DNA of 64,000 nucleotides, from positions 5,469,001 through 5,533,000 of the forward strand of contig NZ_CP150265.1 in assembly GCF_037976325.1 (NCBI RefSeq), read 5' to 3'. The DNA is from Paenibacillus sp. FSL K6-3182. Its GTDB lineage: Bacteria > Bacillota > Bacilli > Paenibacillales > Paenibacillaceae. The notes beneath the pieces were generated by a model. The model had not been told where the DNA came from. It searched no databases and was given only the letters and a program-made list of their open reading frames with translations. Both the position numbers and the translations under genes were made by a program. Below, one piece after another: positions 9,070 to 18,588 of the stretch (position 1 is the stretch's first letter; each line of letters opens with the position of its first letter).

Positions 9070-9420
9070 ATGACAATCTTAGATATGAAAGCATTGGAAT
9101 ATGCCATCGATGAAATTATGGAGATTGCTACTGGATTTGGTCTTGAATTTCTACTCTATGCGGTACGAATTTGTCCTTCGGATATCATTTACACCTTCGT
9201 TGCTTATGGAATACCTACCCGCTTCAGCCATTGGAGCTTCGGGAAAACGTTCAACAAAATGAAGCTCCATTACGACTTCGGCTTAAGTAAAATTTATGAG
9301 CTCGTTATTAACTCCAACCCCTGCTACGCGTTTCTTCTAGAGGGCAATTCTCTCATTCAAAATAAACGTCGTCCATCTTCGTATACTGAATTCGAATCCT
9401 CAGCATTACCACGAAATTGA
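9070..9420 (+). pseudogene. spoVR: spoVR fragment, N-terminal part
   Basis: The first 100 or so residues match the start of SpoVR closely: [20 protein letters not shown], then [40 protein letters not shown] and [19 protein letters not shown], up to LIQNK. Beyond that the reading runs into unrelated residues ([12 protein letters not shown]) and stops at 116 residues, about a quarter of a normal SpoVR. An AGGGGG site precedes the ATG, so the fragment may still be translated. The next part of the protein lies upstream at 8041-8287. It is a relic, not a functional gene, unless an intact copy elsewhere recombines with it. Confidence 0.85.
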
Positions 9421-9489
9421 TATTATAAATTAACTTATAACTCTATTTTGTTTATAATTAACTCAATATTGATAGGATGGTGAATATCT

Positions 9490-10401
9490 TTGCTGGAATA
9501 CCGTCTTCTGGAAAAAGTTCTGCACGGCTCCTCTGACTTTCCGTTCGCCGTCTATAACGTAGATTATCTTTCGGGAAATCAGTCTATTCTTCCGTTGCAT
9601 TGGCATGAGGAAATCGAGTTGATTTATATTCGAGCGGGACAGGCTGTATTCTCCGTGAACCATGTGGAGATCCATGTGCAGGCTGGCGATTGTCTGATCG
9701 TCAATTCGGCAGAACTCCACAGCGGCTATTGCAACTCCGCATACGGTTGCTCCTACACCGCTATCGTATTCAAGCTATCGTGGCTATCCGCCCTGCATAC
9801 GGATTTCTGCCAAGAGCAATGTTTGAACCCGCTTCTTCGAGGAGATCTTTTGTTCCCTTCCCTGTTGACTCGACGGCGAGTGCAGGATCGTCTATTGATC
9901 GACCGAATCGAAGATTTGCTCGCGGAATGCCGCGTCGAACGCGAAGGATTTCAGCTTGGCGTCAAGGGACGTCTTTATATGATTCTCGCAGTTCTCTACC
10001 CGCATTTGATTCCAAAGCAGCTATACGAACGTGCCAATCCGTTAAACACGAACAAATGGAAAAACATGATTCTAGTGCTGGAGTACATCAACAAAAACTA
10101 CAAATCTTCGCTCACGCTCGACGTTTTGGCATCCATCGGATCCATATCGCCGTCCCATCTATGCCGGCTATTCAAGGAGCTGACGGACATGAGGCCACTC
10201 GAATATATTAATATGCTCCGCGTCAACAGCGCCGCGCTGATGATCCAATCCGGCTCGTGCAGCGTGCTGCAAGCAGCTCTCGAAAACGGCTTTCAGCAGC
10301 TTAGCTACTTCTCAAAGCAATTCAAGAAATATAAAGGGATTTCACCTTCAACGTTTAAACGCCTGCAAGGGAAAGCATCATTACCGAAAGAATCGCTGTA
10401 G
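9490..10401 (+). CDS. AraC family regulator with cupin sensor domain
   Basis: The 303-residue cytoplasmic regulator has an N-terminal cupin-like domain (LPLHWHEEIELIYIRAGQA and the IHVQAGDCLIVNS turn) that probably binds a small sugar. The C-terminal AraC double helix-turn-helix includes SISPSHLCRLFKELTD and ALENGFQQLSYFSKQFKKYK, ending GISPSTFKRL. The start is TTG at 9490 with AGGATGGTG about seven bases upstream. It precedes the RR-HK-SBP-permease operon on the same strand by about 50 bases and may control it or be co-transcribed. The effector is unknown. Confidence 0.88.
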   Translation: MLEYRLLEKVLHGSSDFPFAVYNVDYLSGNQSILPLHWHEEIELIYIRAGQAVFSVNHVEIHVQAGDCLIVNSAELHSGYCNSAYGCSYTAIVFKLSWLSALHTDFCQEQCLNPLLRGDLLFPSLLTRRRVQDRLLIDRIEDLLAECRVEREGFQLGVKGRLYMILAVLYPHLIPKQLYERANPLNTNKWKNMILVLEYINKNYKSSLTLDVLASIGSISPSHLCRLFKELTDMRPLEYINMLRVNSAALMIQSGSCSVLQAALENGFQQLSYFSKQFKKYKGISPSTFKRLQGKASLPKESL

Positions 10402-10454
10402 TTAAATAGCCGTAGTTAAGGCCATAGTTGTGGTATTTAAAAGGAGGAAAAACC

Positions 10455-12020
10455 ATGTATAAGGTGCTTATCGTGGATGACGAATTTTTTGTGCGCAAGG
10501 GCTTAATAAGTCTAATGGATTGGTCGTCTATGCAATTCGAAATCTGTGGCGAAGCGGAAAATGGGAAGCAAGCACTGGACCTTATCGAACAACAGACCCC
10601 GGACCTAGTCATTGTAGATATACGCATGCCCGTGCTAGACGGTCTAGAGCTGATTCAAAAGGTGAAAGCGGAGTGCGAGCATCAACCGCTGTTTATTATT
10701 TTAAGCGGGTACCCCGATTTCTCTTATGCCCAGCAAGCCTTCCGCTATAATGTGTCGGATTATATCCTGAAGCCCGTTGATGAACAGGAGTTTACATCCA
10801 CTTTGAAAAAAATAGCCAATTCGCTGAATCAAAAACAGCTCTTATCGATAACGAAAGAAAAGCCGCTTATCGAAACCGTCATCGAAAGCTTGCTGCAGAC
10901 CGAACCAAGCGAGCAAGTGATGGCGCGGATTGCCCATGCGCTGGAGCTTCCACTCTCCTCTTCCTATACGTATATCATTGCAGAAATACAAGATACGCTG
11001 CCTCAAGGGGCAATTGACTATTTTCCAGCACTGCAAACGGCACTCCAGCAATATCTTCATCATGAGGGACAAGCTCTGCTCATTCATGTACGCGCGTACA
11101 ATCAATATGGCTTTATTGTGCCTCAGTTGTGGCTGGACGAGCAAAACAATGCAGATCGGACGAACTACACCAAGCTGCTTGACATGCTGGAGACGGAGCT
11201 TGCAACGACGATAGCTTTGTTTATAGGCCATTCGACAAGCCATTTAAAACAAATTGCTCAATCCGGAATCAGTGCTGAGGAATGCTTGAATTATCGTTTT
11301 GCTGCAGGCTTTAACGGCATCTTTATGGCATCGGACCTGCTTAAGCTGCCCTTATATTACTTTGATGTGGATGAAGAACTGCATAGCAAGCTCTTATATG
11401 AGGTTGAAGCCAATCAACTTAAAGGTTATCACTTCGCCATTGATGCTATTTTTATCGCCTTTCAGGAGCGGCATTTCGCTCCGGGTGCCGTTACGAATAC
11501 CATTAGGCGAATCATGATTGCTATCATCAATATCATCCGGCAGCTGGGAGGAAACGAAAAAGATCTGCAATGGTTGGACGAATTGCTTAATTGGCAGATG
11601 AAATACCGCAATTTGAAGCAGATAAGGCATGTTTTCTTGCAGTTTATAGAAGAAGCGGCTAAATATATCGCGGAGAAGCGAGGCGAAAAGAACGAGGGCA
11701 GTATTGAAAAAGTGAAAAAATATATCGACAGCCACTACAAAGAAAACATCTATTTAAAAGGAATAGCTGCCGAATTCCATATGAATCCAGTCTATCTCGG
11801 TCAGTTGTTTCGCAAAAATTACGGCGTTTATTTCAATGAGTATGTGCTGTCGCTTCGCATAGAGGACGCCAAGCGGCTGCTGCGGCAAACGAAAAAACGC
11901 ATGTACGAAATCGCGGATCTCGTAGGCTTTCAAAATGCCGATTATTTTGCCGCCCAGTTTGAAAAGCTGGAAAACATGACGCCAACGGATTATCGGAATA
12001 AGATTATCGGTAAAAAATAA
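10455..12020 (+). CDS. YesN-type response regulator (receiver plus AraC HTH)
   Basis: The 521-residue regulator has an intact receiver (MYKVLIVDDE, Asp55 in LVIVDIRMP, Ser in FIILSGYPD, Lys in YILKPVDE), a middle region and a C-terminal AraC domain (FHMNPVYLGQLFRKNYG and IADLVGFQNADYFAAQFEKL). ATG at 10455 follows AAAGGAGG. It is the first gene of the RR-HK-SBP-LplB-LplC operon and partner of the kinase 12 bases downstream. Its receiver and HTH closely resemble those of the broken regulator at 53933-55504. Confidence 0.94.
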   Translation: MYKVLIVDDEFFVRKGLISLMDWSSMQFEICGEAENGKQALDLIEQQTPDLVIVDIRMPVLDGLELIQKVKAECEHQPLFIILSGYPDFSYAQQAFRYNVSDYILKPVDEQEFTSTLKKIANSLNQKQLLSITKEKPLIETVIESLLQTEPSEQVMARIAHALELPLSSSYTYIIAEIQDTLPQGAIDYFPALQTALQQYLHHEGQALLIHVRAYNQYGFIVPQLWLDEQNNADRTNYTKLLDMLETELATTIALFIGHSTSHLKQIAQSGISAEECLNYRFAAGFNGIFMASDLLKLPLYYFDVDEELHSKLLYEVEANQLKGYHFAIDAIFIAFQERHFAPGAVTNTIRRIMIAIINIIRQLGGNEKDLQWLDELLNWQMKYRNLKQIRHVFLQFIEEAAKYIAEKRGEKNEGSIEKVKKYIDSHYKENIYLKGIAAEFHMNPVYLGQLFRKNYGVYFNEYVLSLRIEDAKRLLRQTKKRMYEIADLVGFQNADYFAAQFEKLENMTPTDYRNKIIGKK

Positions 12021-12032
12021 GGAGGCTCCCCC

Positions 12033-13793
12033 GTGCTCAACTATCGGCTTCATCATCTGAAGCTCCGAAATAAACTGGTCTTCATTTATATTGTATGCGT
12101 ATTCATACCGATCATACTGACTAACGTGATGTTCTATCATGTGACCACCATTAACATCAAAAATCAGAAAACGACAGATGCGGAACAAGCGATAAATCTT
12201 TTGAAAGCCGAATTTGGAGCAGTCATTGAAGATGCAGCAGGTATTTCCTATCTGTATTCGATTAACAAGCAGCTCAATAATCATTTAAACACCCTTCATG
12301 TTTCTCATGACCACTATGTGGAATCTCTAAATGCCATTTCCAATCTGTTCAACCGAGCCGACAAGGAGTACAAATCCATCAGCTCTGTTGTGATTATGAG
12401 CGACAATCCGTCGATACTAGCTTCGAGCCATATCATCAGGCTCGAGAACGAGATGCGGAATACGGATTGGTATCATCAAATTGAAAATTTCAATAACACG
12501 TATCCCTATTTATATGTGACGTCCGACAGTATCAGCGTTATTCAAAAGCTATCCGATCCCCGGTTTGAAACCTATGAGCATGTCATGAAAATCGACTTAA
12601 ATATGAAATACATTAACCAAATTCTTGATTTATCCAGCTTTGAGGGGGATTTTTACTTTATGGATCCATCTTTTCAAGCTCGTTACAGCCGTCTGTCGAG
12701 CGGTCAACCAAGTGATCTGATCCAAACAGGACGGACACTAAGTCTCAAGGAAATACCCGTACCGAATAAGGCAATCATCATTAGCAAGCAATATCATAAC
12801 AACCGCTATTTGGGAGACTGGACGATATACGGAGTTTTGGATGAAGAGAAAATTTTATATGATGTCCGGCAATCAGGGCAATTTATCCTCTGGTTTGCAG
12901 GGATTAATTTCCTTGTGCCTACGATTGTGATTGTTATTGTTTCCCGCTCGATCCATACACGCATTCAAAAGATTCTGAAACACATGAAATCCGTAAAAGG
13001 CAAAAACTTCGAACGTATTCCTTATCATCGAGAACGGGATGAGGTTGGCGAGCTTGCAGTGGAGTTCAACCGAATGAGCGAGCGGATTGAGAATCTGATC
13101 AATGATGTGTATGTTACAGAAATACAGAAGAAAGAGCTGGAGCTAAGCCAAAGACAAGCTCAACTGCACGCGCTGCACAGTCAGATCAACCCCCACTTTT
13201 TATTCAACGCGCTCGAAACGATCCGAATGCGGAGCCAGATGAAGGGCGAGCTGCAGACGGCCAAGACGATTCAGAACATGGCGAAAATTTTCCGTAAATC
13301 AATTCTTTGGAAGCGAAGCTTCGTTACGATTCGCGAGGAGCTTGAATTAATAGAAAGCTTCCTGGAAATTCAGAAGTACCGTTTCGATACGAAACTGGAG
13401 TTTCATATCGAGGTGGATCAATCCCTGCTGGATATTGAAATTCCGAAGATGACCTTTTTGCCGTTTGTAGAAAATGCAAGCATTCATGGCATTGAGAGTG
13501 TGCCAGGCATCGGTTATATTACGATTCAGATCGCGCAAGAGCAAGGTCAGATTGTCTTCCTTATTGCAGACAATGGGGTAGGCATGGATCAAGAGAAGAT
13601 CAGCGAGCTTCATCATTATCTCCATGATGAAGCGATTATGGGTGATTCCATCGGAATGAAAAATGTCATTACTCGCCTGAAAATATGCTACGGTGAATCG
13701 TTCAGCTTCACGATTGACAGTTCTCCAGGGGGAGGCTCACGGATCATGCTGCGTCTACCGCTGGACAAAAAAAAGATAAATTCCGAGCAATAA
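12033..13793 (+). CDS. YesM-type sensor histidine kinase
   Basis: The 586-residue membrane kinase has transmembrane segments at about 15-35 and 290-310 around an extracellular domain, a HAMP linker with RDEVGELAVEFNRMSERI, and the His_kinase/HATPase module. The phospho-acceptor His is in INPHFLFNALETIR near residue 387, with N-box PFVENASIHG, G1 DNGVGM and G2 DSIGMKNVITRL. The start is GTG at 12033 with AAGGAGG nearby. It should phosphorylate the regulator encoded just upstream. Confidence 0.93.
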   Translation: MLNYRLHHLKLRNKLVFIYIVCVFIPIILTNVMFYHVTTINIKNQKTTDAEQAINLLKAEFGAVIEDAAGISYLYSINKQLNNHLNTLHVSHDHYVESLNAISNLFNRADKEYKSISSVVIMSDNPSILASSHIIRLENEMRNTDWYHQIENFNNTYPYLYVTSDSISVIQKLSDPRFETYEHVMKIDLNMKYINQILDLSSFEGDFYFMDPSFQARYSRLSSGQPSDLIQTGRTLSLKEIPVPNKAIIISKQYHNNRYLGDWTIYGVLDEEKILYDVRQSGQFILWFAGINFLVPTIVIVIVSRSIHTRIQKILKHMKSVKGKNFERIPYHRERDEVGELAVEFNRMSERIENLINDVYVTEIQKKELELSQRQAQLHALHSQINPHFLFNALETIRMRSQMKGELQTAKTIQNMAKIFRKSILWKRSFVTIREELELIESFLEIQKYRFDTKLEFHIEVDQSLLDIEIPKMTFLPFVENASIHGIESVPGIGYITIQIAQEQGQIVFLIADNGVGMDQEKISELHHYLHDEAIMGDSIGMKNVITRLKICYGESFSFTIDSSPGGGSRIMLRLPLDKKKINSEQ

Positions 13794-13903
13794 GTACTTA
13801 ATTATTCAAAGACCGATCTAAGCTTTACTATATAACAATCATAAACACTATCTTCTATACTGAAAGTGCTTACAATACTTTGATAGAGAAAGGGGATACA
13901 GCA

Positions 13904-15583
13904 ATGCGCAACAAAAAATGGCTGCAATCCAGCCTGGCCGTTCTAACGGCTATGACAATCCTCCTTGCTGGCTGCTCAAATAATGATGCAGGAGGAAACA
14001 AAGCGGCAGAAGGAACGAAAAGCGAGGTAAGTACAGAACCGGTAACCTACGATTACTTCGCCTTCGGCACGAATAAAGACGTGCTTGCAAGCAACACAAC
14101 CATCGGCAAGATCCTCCAAGGTCAGACAGGTGTCGATTGGAAGATGGAATATGTAGTAGGAGATGCAAGCACAAAGTCTGGTGTCATGATCGCCGGCGGC
14201 GATTATCCTGATGTCATCTCTCCAGTAGGCGAGCTTTCTAAGCTTCTGGATGCAGGCGCATTCATCCCGCTCAACGATCTGATTGAGAAGTATGGTCCTA
14301 ACATCAAGCGTGTCTACGGCGATTATATGGACAAGATCACGAATGAGGATGGAAACATCTATATTCTTCCTTTCACGGCCAATGTAAACGGCTATTTGAT
14401 GGAGCCGGACGCGTCCAGTACATTTTGGATGCAAAGACGTGTACTGAAAGAATTTGGTTATCCGGAAGTGAAAACGCTAGATCAATATTTTGATCTGATC
14501 GAGCAGTATCAAGCCAAATACCCTACGGTAGACGGAAAAGGTACGATTGGCTTCCTTACTTTCGCAGGCACCCCTGGCGAGTTTTTCACCATCACCAATC
14601 AGCCGATGCATCTAGCCGGATATCCGAACGACGGCAACGTCATGGTTGACATGCAAACTCATGAAGCCAAGCTTTATATGGCTAGCGAATATGAGAAGCG
14701 CTGGCTTTCTTCATTAAATGCGATGAACCGGAAAAGCTTGCTTGACCCAGAAACCTTTACTGCAAACAAAGACCAGTACCTCGCTAAACTTACGTCCGGC
14801 CGCGTGCTGGGATATGTCAACTATGCTTGGCAGATTGGCGATGCTACCAACAATTTGAAAGCGGCAGGCAATGACGACCTACGTTATGTGGCGCTTCCCA
14901 TTGTCTTTGACGAAAGCATAACAGATGCCTATATCGATCCTCCCTCCTTTGTAAACAACCGAGGGCTCGGAATTACCGTGAGCGCTGAGGATCCGATACG
15001 AATCATTAAATATTGGGATAACCTGTTGACCGAAGAAAATCAGAAGCTCATTCAATGGGGTGAAAAAGATGTCACCTACTCGGTAAATGAAGAAGGCCGT
15101 TTCGTCATGAGTAAGGAGCAAGTAGCCAACCGCAACGACAATGAATTCAAACGCAAATACGGCTGGGCATACTTCGATTATGAGTGGCCGCGATATGGCA
15201 ACAACTCGGTGTACGAGGACGGCAACGCTCATGTGCCTACTAGTCAGCCAGAGGTTGCGGCGGTCAATTACACGGAGGGCGATCTAGCCCTGCTAAAAGC
15301 CTACGGTCTGAAGACCTTCTCCGGCTTTTACTCCGAACCGGTAGAACGAGCTTGGTACCCTGCCTGGAGTATCGAGAAGGAACAAGGCTCTCCTGAACAG
15401 ATCTTCAATCAGAAAGCAGGCGACCTACAGCAGAAATACTATCCAAAAATGGTGTTCGCTTCTGAGACAGCCTTTGAGTCCATTTGGAATGAATACATCG
15501 CAGAGTTTAATAAGCTAGGTTCTGCTGGATTTGAAAAATTTGTAACCGCCAAAGTAAAGGATCGTATCGAAGGAAATTGGTAG
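13904..15583 (+). CDS. Extracellular solute-binding lipoprotein (LplA-like)
   Basis: The 559-residue lipoprotein has signal peptide MRNKKWLQSSLAVLTAMT with lipobox LAGC and a charged linker. The body follows the large LplA-type SBP plan, with GKGTIGFLTF and a long C-terminal helical region. ATG at 13904 is favoured over an in-frame start at 13880 because the signal peptide then starts normally and AAAGGGG precedes it. It belongs to the operon with permeases at 15694-16653 and 16673-17593 and the two-component pair upstream. A TACAAT box in the 110 bases upstream could be a local promoter. Confidence 0.93.
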   Translation: MRNKKWLQSSLAVLTAMTILLAGCSNNDAGGNKAAEGTKSEVSTEPVTYDYFAFGTNKDVLASNTTIGKILQGQTGVDWKMEYVVGDASTKSGVMIAGGDYPDVISPVGELSKLLDAGAFIPLNDLIEKYGPNIKRVYGDYMDKITNEDGNIYILPFTANVNGYLMEPDASSTFWMQRRVLKEFGYPEVKTLDQYFDLIEQYQAKYPTVDGKGTIGFLTFAGTPGEFFTITNQPMHLAGYPNDGNVMVDMQTHEAKLYMASEYEKRWLSSLNAMNRKSLLDPETFTANKDQYLAKLTSGRVLGYVNYAWQIGDATNNLKAAGNDDLRYVALPIVFDESITDAYIDPPSFVNNRGLGITVSAEDPIRIIKYWDNLLTEENQKLIQWGEKDVTYSVNEEGRFVMSKEQVANRNDNEFKRKYGWAYFDYEWPRYGNNSVYEDGNAHVPTSQPEVAAVNYTEGDLALLKAYGLKTFSGFYSEPVERAWYPAWSIEKEQGSPEQIFNQKAGDLQQKYYPKMVFASETAFESIWNEYIAEFNKLGSAGFEKFVTAKVKDRIEGNW

Positions 15584-15613
15584 ACAGCAGCATCTGAATG
15601 ATAATAATGAACC

Positions 15614-15642
15614 GGGAAAAGTGAAGCCACTTCACTTTTCCC
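15614..15642 (+). terminator. Intra-operon stem-loop between SBP and permease
   Basis: GGGAAAAGTGAAG and CTTCACTTTTCCC form a perfect 13-bp stem with a 3-base loop, followed by TTCTAAGC. The lack of a strong T-run suggests partial termination or protection of the SBP mRNA from 3' decay. Confidence 0.65.
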
Positions 15643-15693
15643 TTCTAAGCTTGCTCAAGAGAGACAGTTTTAGCCGGAAGGGAGACGGATCGG

Positions 15694-16653
15694 GTGAAGA
15701 AACATGCAGTACAGCTGGCAGGATCGACTTCTGACGATTCGCGCCTGAGAACCTTATTCAAAACATTATCCAAACAGAAAATGCTAATGCTGATGTCATT
15801 GCCTTTTCTCCTCTGGGTTATCCTATTTAAATATATTCCGCTCTGGGGATGGACGATTGCCTTTCAGAAATTCAAATTGGCAAAGGATCTTTTTGACCAG
15901 ACCTGGATCGGCTTAGATAACTTCAAATCTTTGTTTCAGGAACAGCAGTTTTATCTCGTCCTGCGCAATACGCTCGTTATGAGCTCTATTAATCTGGTAC
16001 TGGGATTTGCAACGGCCATCGTGCTGGCGCTGCTGCTAAATGAATTGCGTAAGGTTTATTTCAAGCGAACGGTGCAGACGATTAGCTACTTGCCGCATTT
16101 TATTTCATGGGTAGTCGCTGCAAATATTGTGCAAACAGCACTCGCGCCAGAGGGTATCGTCAATGTATTGCTGCTCCGATTGCAGCTCATCGATCATCCT
16201 ATTTTGTGGTTGGGAGTTGGCGAATATTTCTGGGGAATTCTCGGAGTAACGGAAGTATGGAAAAATGTCGGCTGGAATACCATCATTTATTTGGCCGCTA
16301 TTACAACGATTGATCCGACTCAATATGAAGCGGCTGAAATGGATGGCGCTTCGCGCCTTCAACGGATGTGGCATGTTACGCTTCCGGGCATGAAGCCGGT
16401 CATTGTCATCCTGCTCATTATGAATTTGGGCCATATTCTGGAGTCCGGGTTCGAAGCACAGTACTTGCTGGGGAACGGTATTAATGTTGAATTTTCGGAA
16501 AATCTGGATATTTTCGTCTTGAAATACGGGATGCAAATGAATAACTTTGGCTTGGCGACCGCCGCCGGGATGTTTAAAACCGTGGTCAGCTTCATCTTCC
16601 TCATCGCAGCCAATAACCTCGCCAAACGAATGGGCGAAAGCAGATTGTACTAA
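15694..16653 (+). CDS. CUT1 sugar ABC transporter permease, LplB-type
   Basis: The 319-residue inner-membrane permease has about six membrane segments; the EAA loop is EAAEMDGASRLQRMWHVTLP near residue 220. The tail NNLAKRMGESRLY is typical of LplB-type subunits. The start is GTG at 15694 with GGAAGGGAG upstream. Its partner is encoded 19 bases downstream. No ATPase is linked, so a shared MsmX-type ATPase is assumed. Confidence 0.93.
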   Translation: MKKHAVQLAGSTSDDSRLRTLFKTLSKQKMLMLMSLPFLLWVILFKYIPLWGWTIAFQKFKLAKDLFDQTWIGLDNFKSLFQEQQFYLVLRNTLVMSSINLVLGFATAIVLALLLNELRKVYFKRTVQTISYLPHFISWVVAANIVQTALAPEGIVNVLLLRLQLIDHPILWLGVGEYFWGILGVTEVWKNVGWNTIIYLAAITTIDPTQYEAAEMDGASRLQRMWHVTLPGMKPVIVILLIMNLGHILESGFEAQYLLGNGINVEFSENLDIFVLKYGMQMNNFGLATAAGMFKTVVSFIFLIAANNLAKRMGESRLY

Positions 16654-16672
16654 TTGAAAGGAGGCAAAGGCT

Positions 16673-17593
16673 ATGGAACAAGCCAAATCAGCTCGAAATT
16701 CATCGATAGGCGATAAAATATTCGATGTGTGTAATATTATTTTTATGATTATTCTGGTTATTTTGACCCTTTATCCCTTCTTGAACATGTTTGCCTTGTC
16801 ATTTAACGATGCGAATGATTCGATTCGAGGCAGCATTTATATTTGGCCACGCGAATGGACGCTGAGAAACTTTGAATATGTGTTTAACGAATCCAATGTG
16901 TTTTATGCGACCTTTATCTCCGCGGCGCGGACAATTATCGGGACAATCATCTCCGTCTTTTGTACGGCGATGCTGGCCTATACCATTAGCCGTCCTGAAT
17001 ATGCATTAAAAAAAATGGTATCTATGATCTTTATTTTCACGATGTATTTCAGCGGCGGCTTGATTCCGACTTACCTGCTGACCAAAGAGCTTGGGATGTT
17101 GAACAGCTTCTGGGTATACATTATCCCCGGCATTATCGGCGTGTTTAATATGATTGTTATCCGTTCCTTCATTGAAGGATTGCCGGAGGGCATTATGGAG
17201 TCGGCCAAAATGGATGGCGCCGGAGATTTTATCACATTTACGCGCATTGTGCTCCCGCTTACTATACCGGCTCTTGCTACGGTGTCTCTATTCGTAGCGG
17301 TATCCCAGTGGAACTCCTGGTTTGATGTATTTTTGTACAACTCTTCCCGGCCAGAACTAAGCACCTTGCAGTATGAACTGATGAAGGTATTGTCTACATC
17401 AAGCGCTACAACGAGCTCAGGCGGCTCGGCTGCCGATGCCTTTGCTAATGCCCAGGGAAATGTAACGACGGTTACGCCAACATCAGTTCGCGCAACGATG
17501 ACGATCGTAGCCAGCTTGCCCATTATTATGGTCTATCCGTTTCTACAGAAGTATTTTGTCAAAGGGATGGTCGTCGGTGGTGTGAAAGGTTAA
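16673..17593 (+). CDS. CUT1 sugar ABC transporter permease, LplC-type
   Basis: The 306-residue partner permease has about six membrane segments and an EAA-type loop reading ESAKMDGAGDFITFTRIVLP near residue 180. The end, FVKGMVVGGVKG, is characteristic of LplC/YtcP proteins. ATG at 16673 follows GAAAGGAGG. It is the last gene of the RR-HK-SBP-LplB-LplC operon; a hairpin follows at 17639-17672. Confidence 0.94.
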   Translation: MEQAKSARNSSIGDKIFDVCNIIFMIILVILTLYPFLNMFALSFNDANDSIRGSIYIWPREWTLRNFEYVFNESNVFYATFISAARTIIGTIISVFCTAMLAYTISRPEYALKKMVSMIFIFTMYFSGGLIPTYLLTKELGMLNSFWVYIIPGIIGVFNMIVIRSFIEGLPEGIMESAKMDGAGDFITFTRIVLPLTIPALATVSLFVAVSQWNSWFDVFLYNSSRPELSTLQYELMKVLSTSSATTSSGGSAADAFANAQGNVTTVTPTSVRATMTIVASLPIIMVYPFLQKYFVKGMVVGGVKG

Positions 17594-17638
17594 TGACAAC
17601 TATAACAAAGCTTCAACTAACGAGAATATAACTTTTTA

Positions 17639-17672
17639 GCCCTTTCGCTTCCACCTGGGAAGCCGAAAGGGC
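17639..17672 (+). terminator. Operon-end terminator-like hairpin
   Basis: GCCCTTTCG-CTTCC pairs with GGAAGCCGAAAGGGC with one bulged base, about 45 bases after the LplC stop. The T-run behind it (ATAATTTC) is weak. Confidence 0.6.
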
Positions 17673-17791
17673 ATAATTTCAATTCAACCTTTTACCACTA
17701 GTTTATATTATTGGTTGTTGTAACGCATTTGAATATTAATCCATACATTTCTTCTACTTAATATAGTAGATCTAATTACAAGGAGGGGCTC

Positions 17792-18556
17792 ATGACCCAT
17801 ATTCATTATGTAGAATGCAATACTACACACGAACAAAATTTTGTTATCGATGTCCCCATTGGCAATCACTGGCTCCTTGTCATCAACAAAACTCCCGCAC
17901 AATTCTGGGTCAATGGCGAATTAAAGGAATATCCCGCCCATAGCGCCATTCTCTATTGCCCGCAACAAAAAGTATATTACCAGGCCTGTGCGGATCAATT
18001 CGTCAATGACTGGATTCGCTTCGAAACCAATGAACCCTATTTTACGGAATCTTCGCTTCCGTTAGGCGTTCCCTTTTTCTTAAATGATCCGGACTACTGC
18101 TATAAGTTATTTGAACTGCTCGTCATTGAACATAACTTTAATCGAGATTACAAAAAATCCTCCATTGACTGTTTGCTCCGTACGCTGTTCAACAAGCTAT
18201 TAGAATCTTACTTTCAAGTTGACATTTTGCCTCAGCATTATCCTTTATTGAAGCTTCGCATCGCCATTCAAAACCATCCTGGCGATTATTGGACGGTTTC
18301 GAAAATGGCGGATTATCTCTGTATCAGTCCGGGCTATCTTCAGAATATTTACAAAAAGACATTTGGTACCTCTTGCATGGATGATGTCATCAACAGCCGC
18401 ATTCGAATGGCCAAAGAATACTTAATTCACAGCAATCAGAGCATTGCTGAAATAGCCTCTCTTAGCGGTTATCATAATGTGGAACACTTCTGCAGGCAAT
18501 TCAAACAAATAACGGGGTATTCGCCAAGAAAATTTCAAAAGCATGCAAATGAATAA
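17792..18556 (+). CDS. AraC family transcriptional regulator
   Basis: The 254-residue regulator has an N-terminal AraC-binding (cupin-like) domain, with VPIGNHWLLVINKTPAQFWV and YPAHSAILYCPQQKVYY, and a C-terminal double helix-turn-helix with LCISPGYLQNIYKKTFGTS and IASLSGYHNVEHFCRQFKQI, ending TGYSPRKFQKH. ATG at 17792 follows AAGGAGGGG. It stands convergent to the carboxylesterase gene and after the importer operon, so its target could be either neighbour. The effector is unknown. Confidence 0.9.
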   Translation: MTHIHYVECNTTHEQNFVIDVPIGNHWLLVINKTPAQFWVNGELKEYPAHSAILYCPQQKVYYQACADQFVNDWIRFETNEPYFTESSLPLGVPFFLNDPDYCYKLFELLVIEHNFNRDYKKSSIDCLLRTLFNKLLESYFQVDILPQHYPLLKLRIAIQNHPGDYWTVSKMADYLCISPGYLQNIYKKTFGTSCMDDVINSRIRMAKEYLIHSNQSIAEIASLSGYHNVEHFCRQFKQITGYSPRKFQKHANE

Positions 18557-18588
18557 TTTCCATCCCGGACAGCTATGTCAAAATCGGT

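Noticed and set aside
16105..16686. 193-codon frame opposite the LplB-type permease
   Set aside because: Antisense shadow of a clear permease gene with EAA loop.
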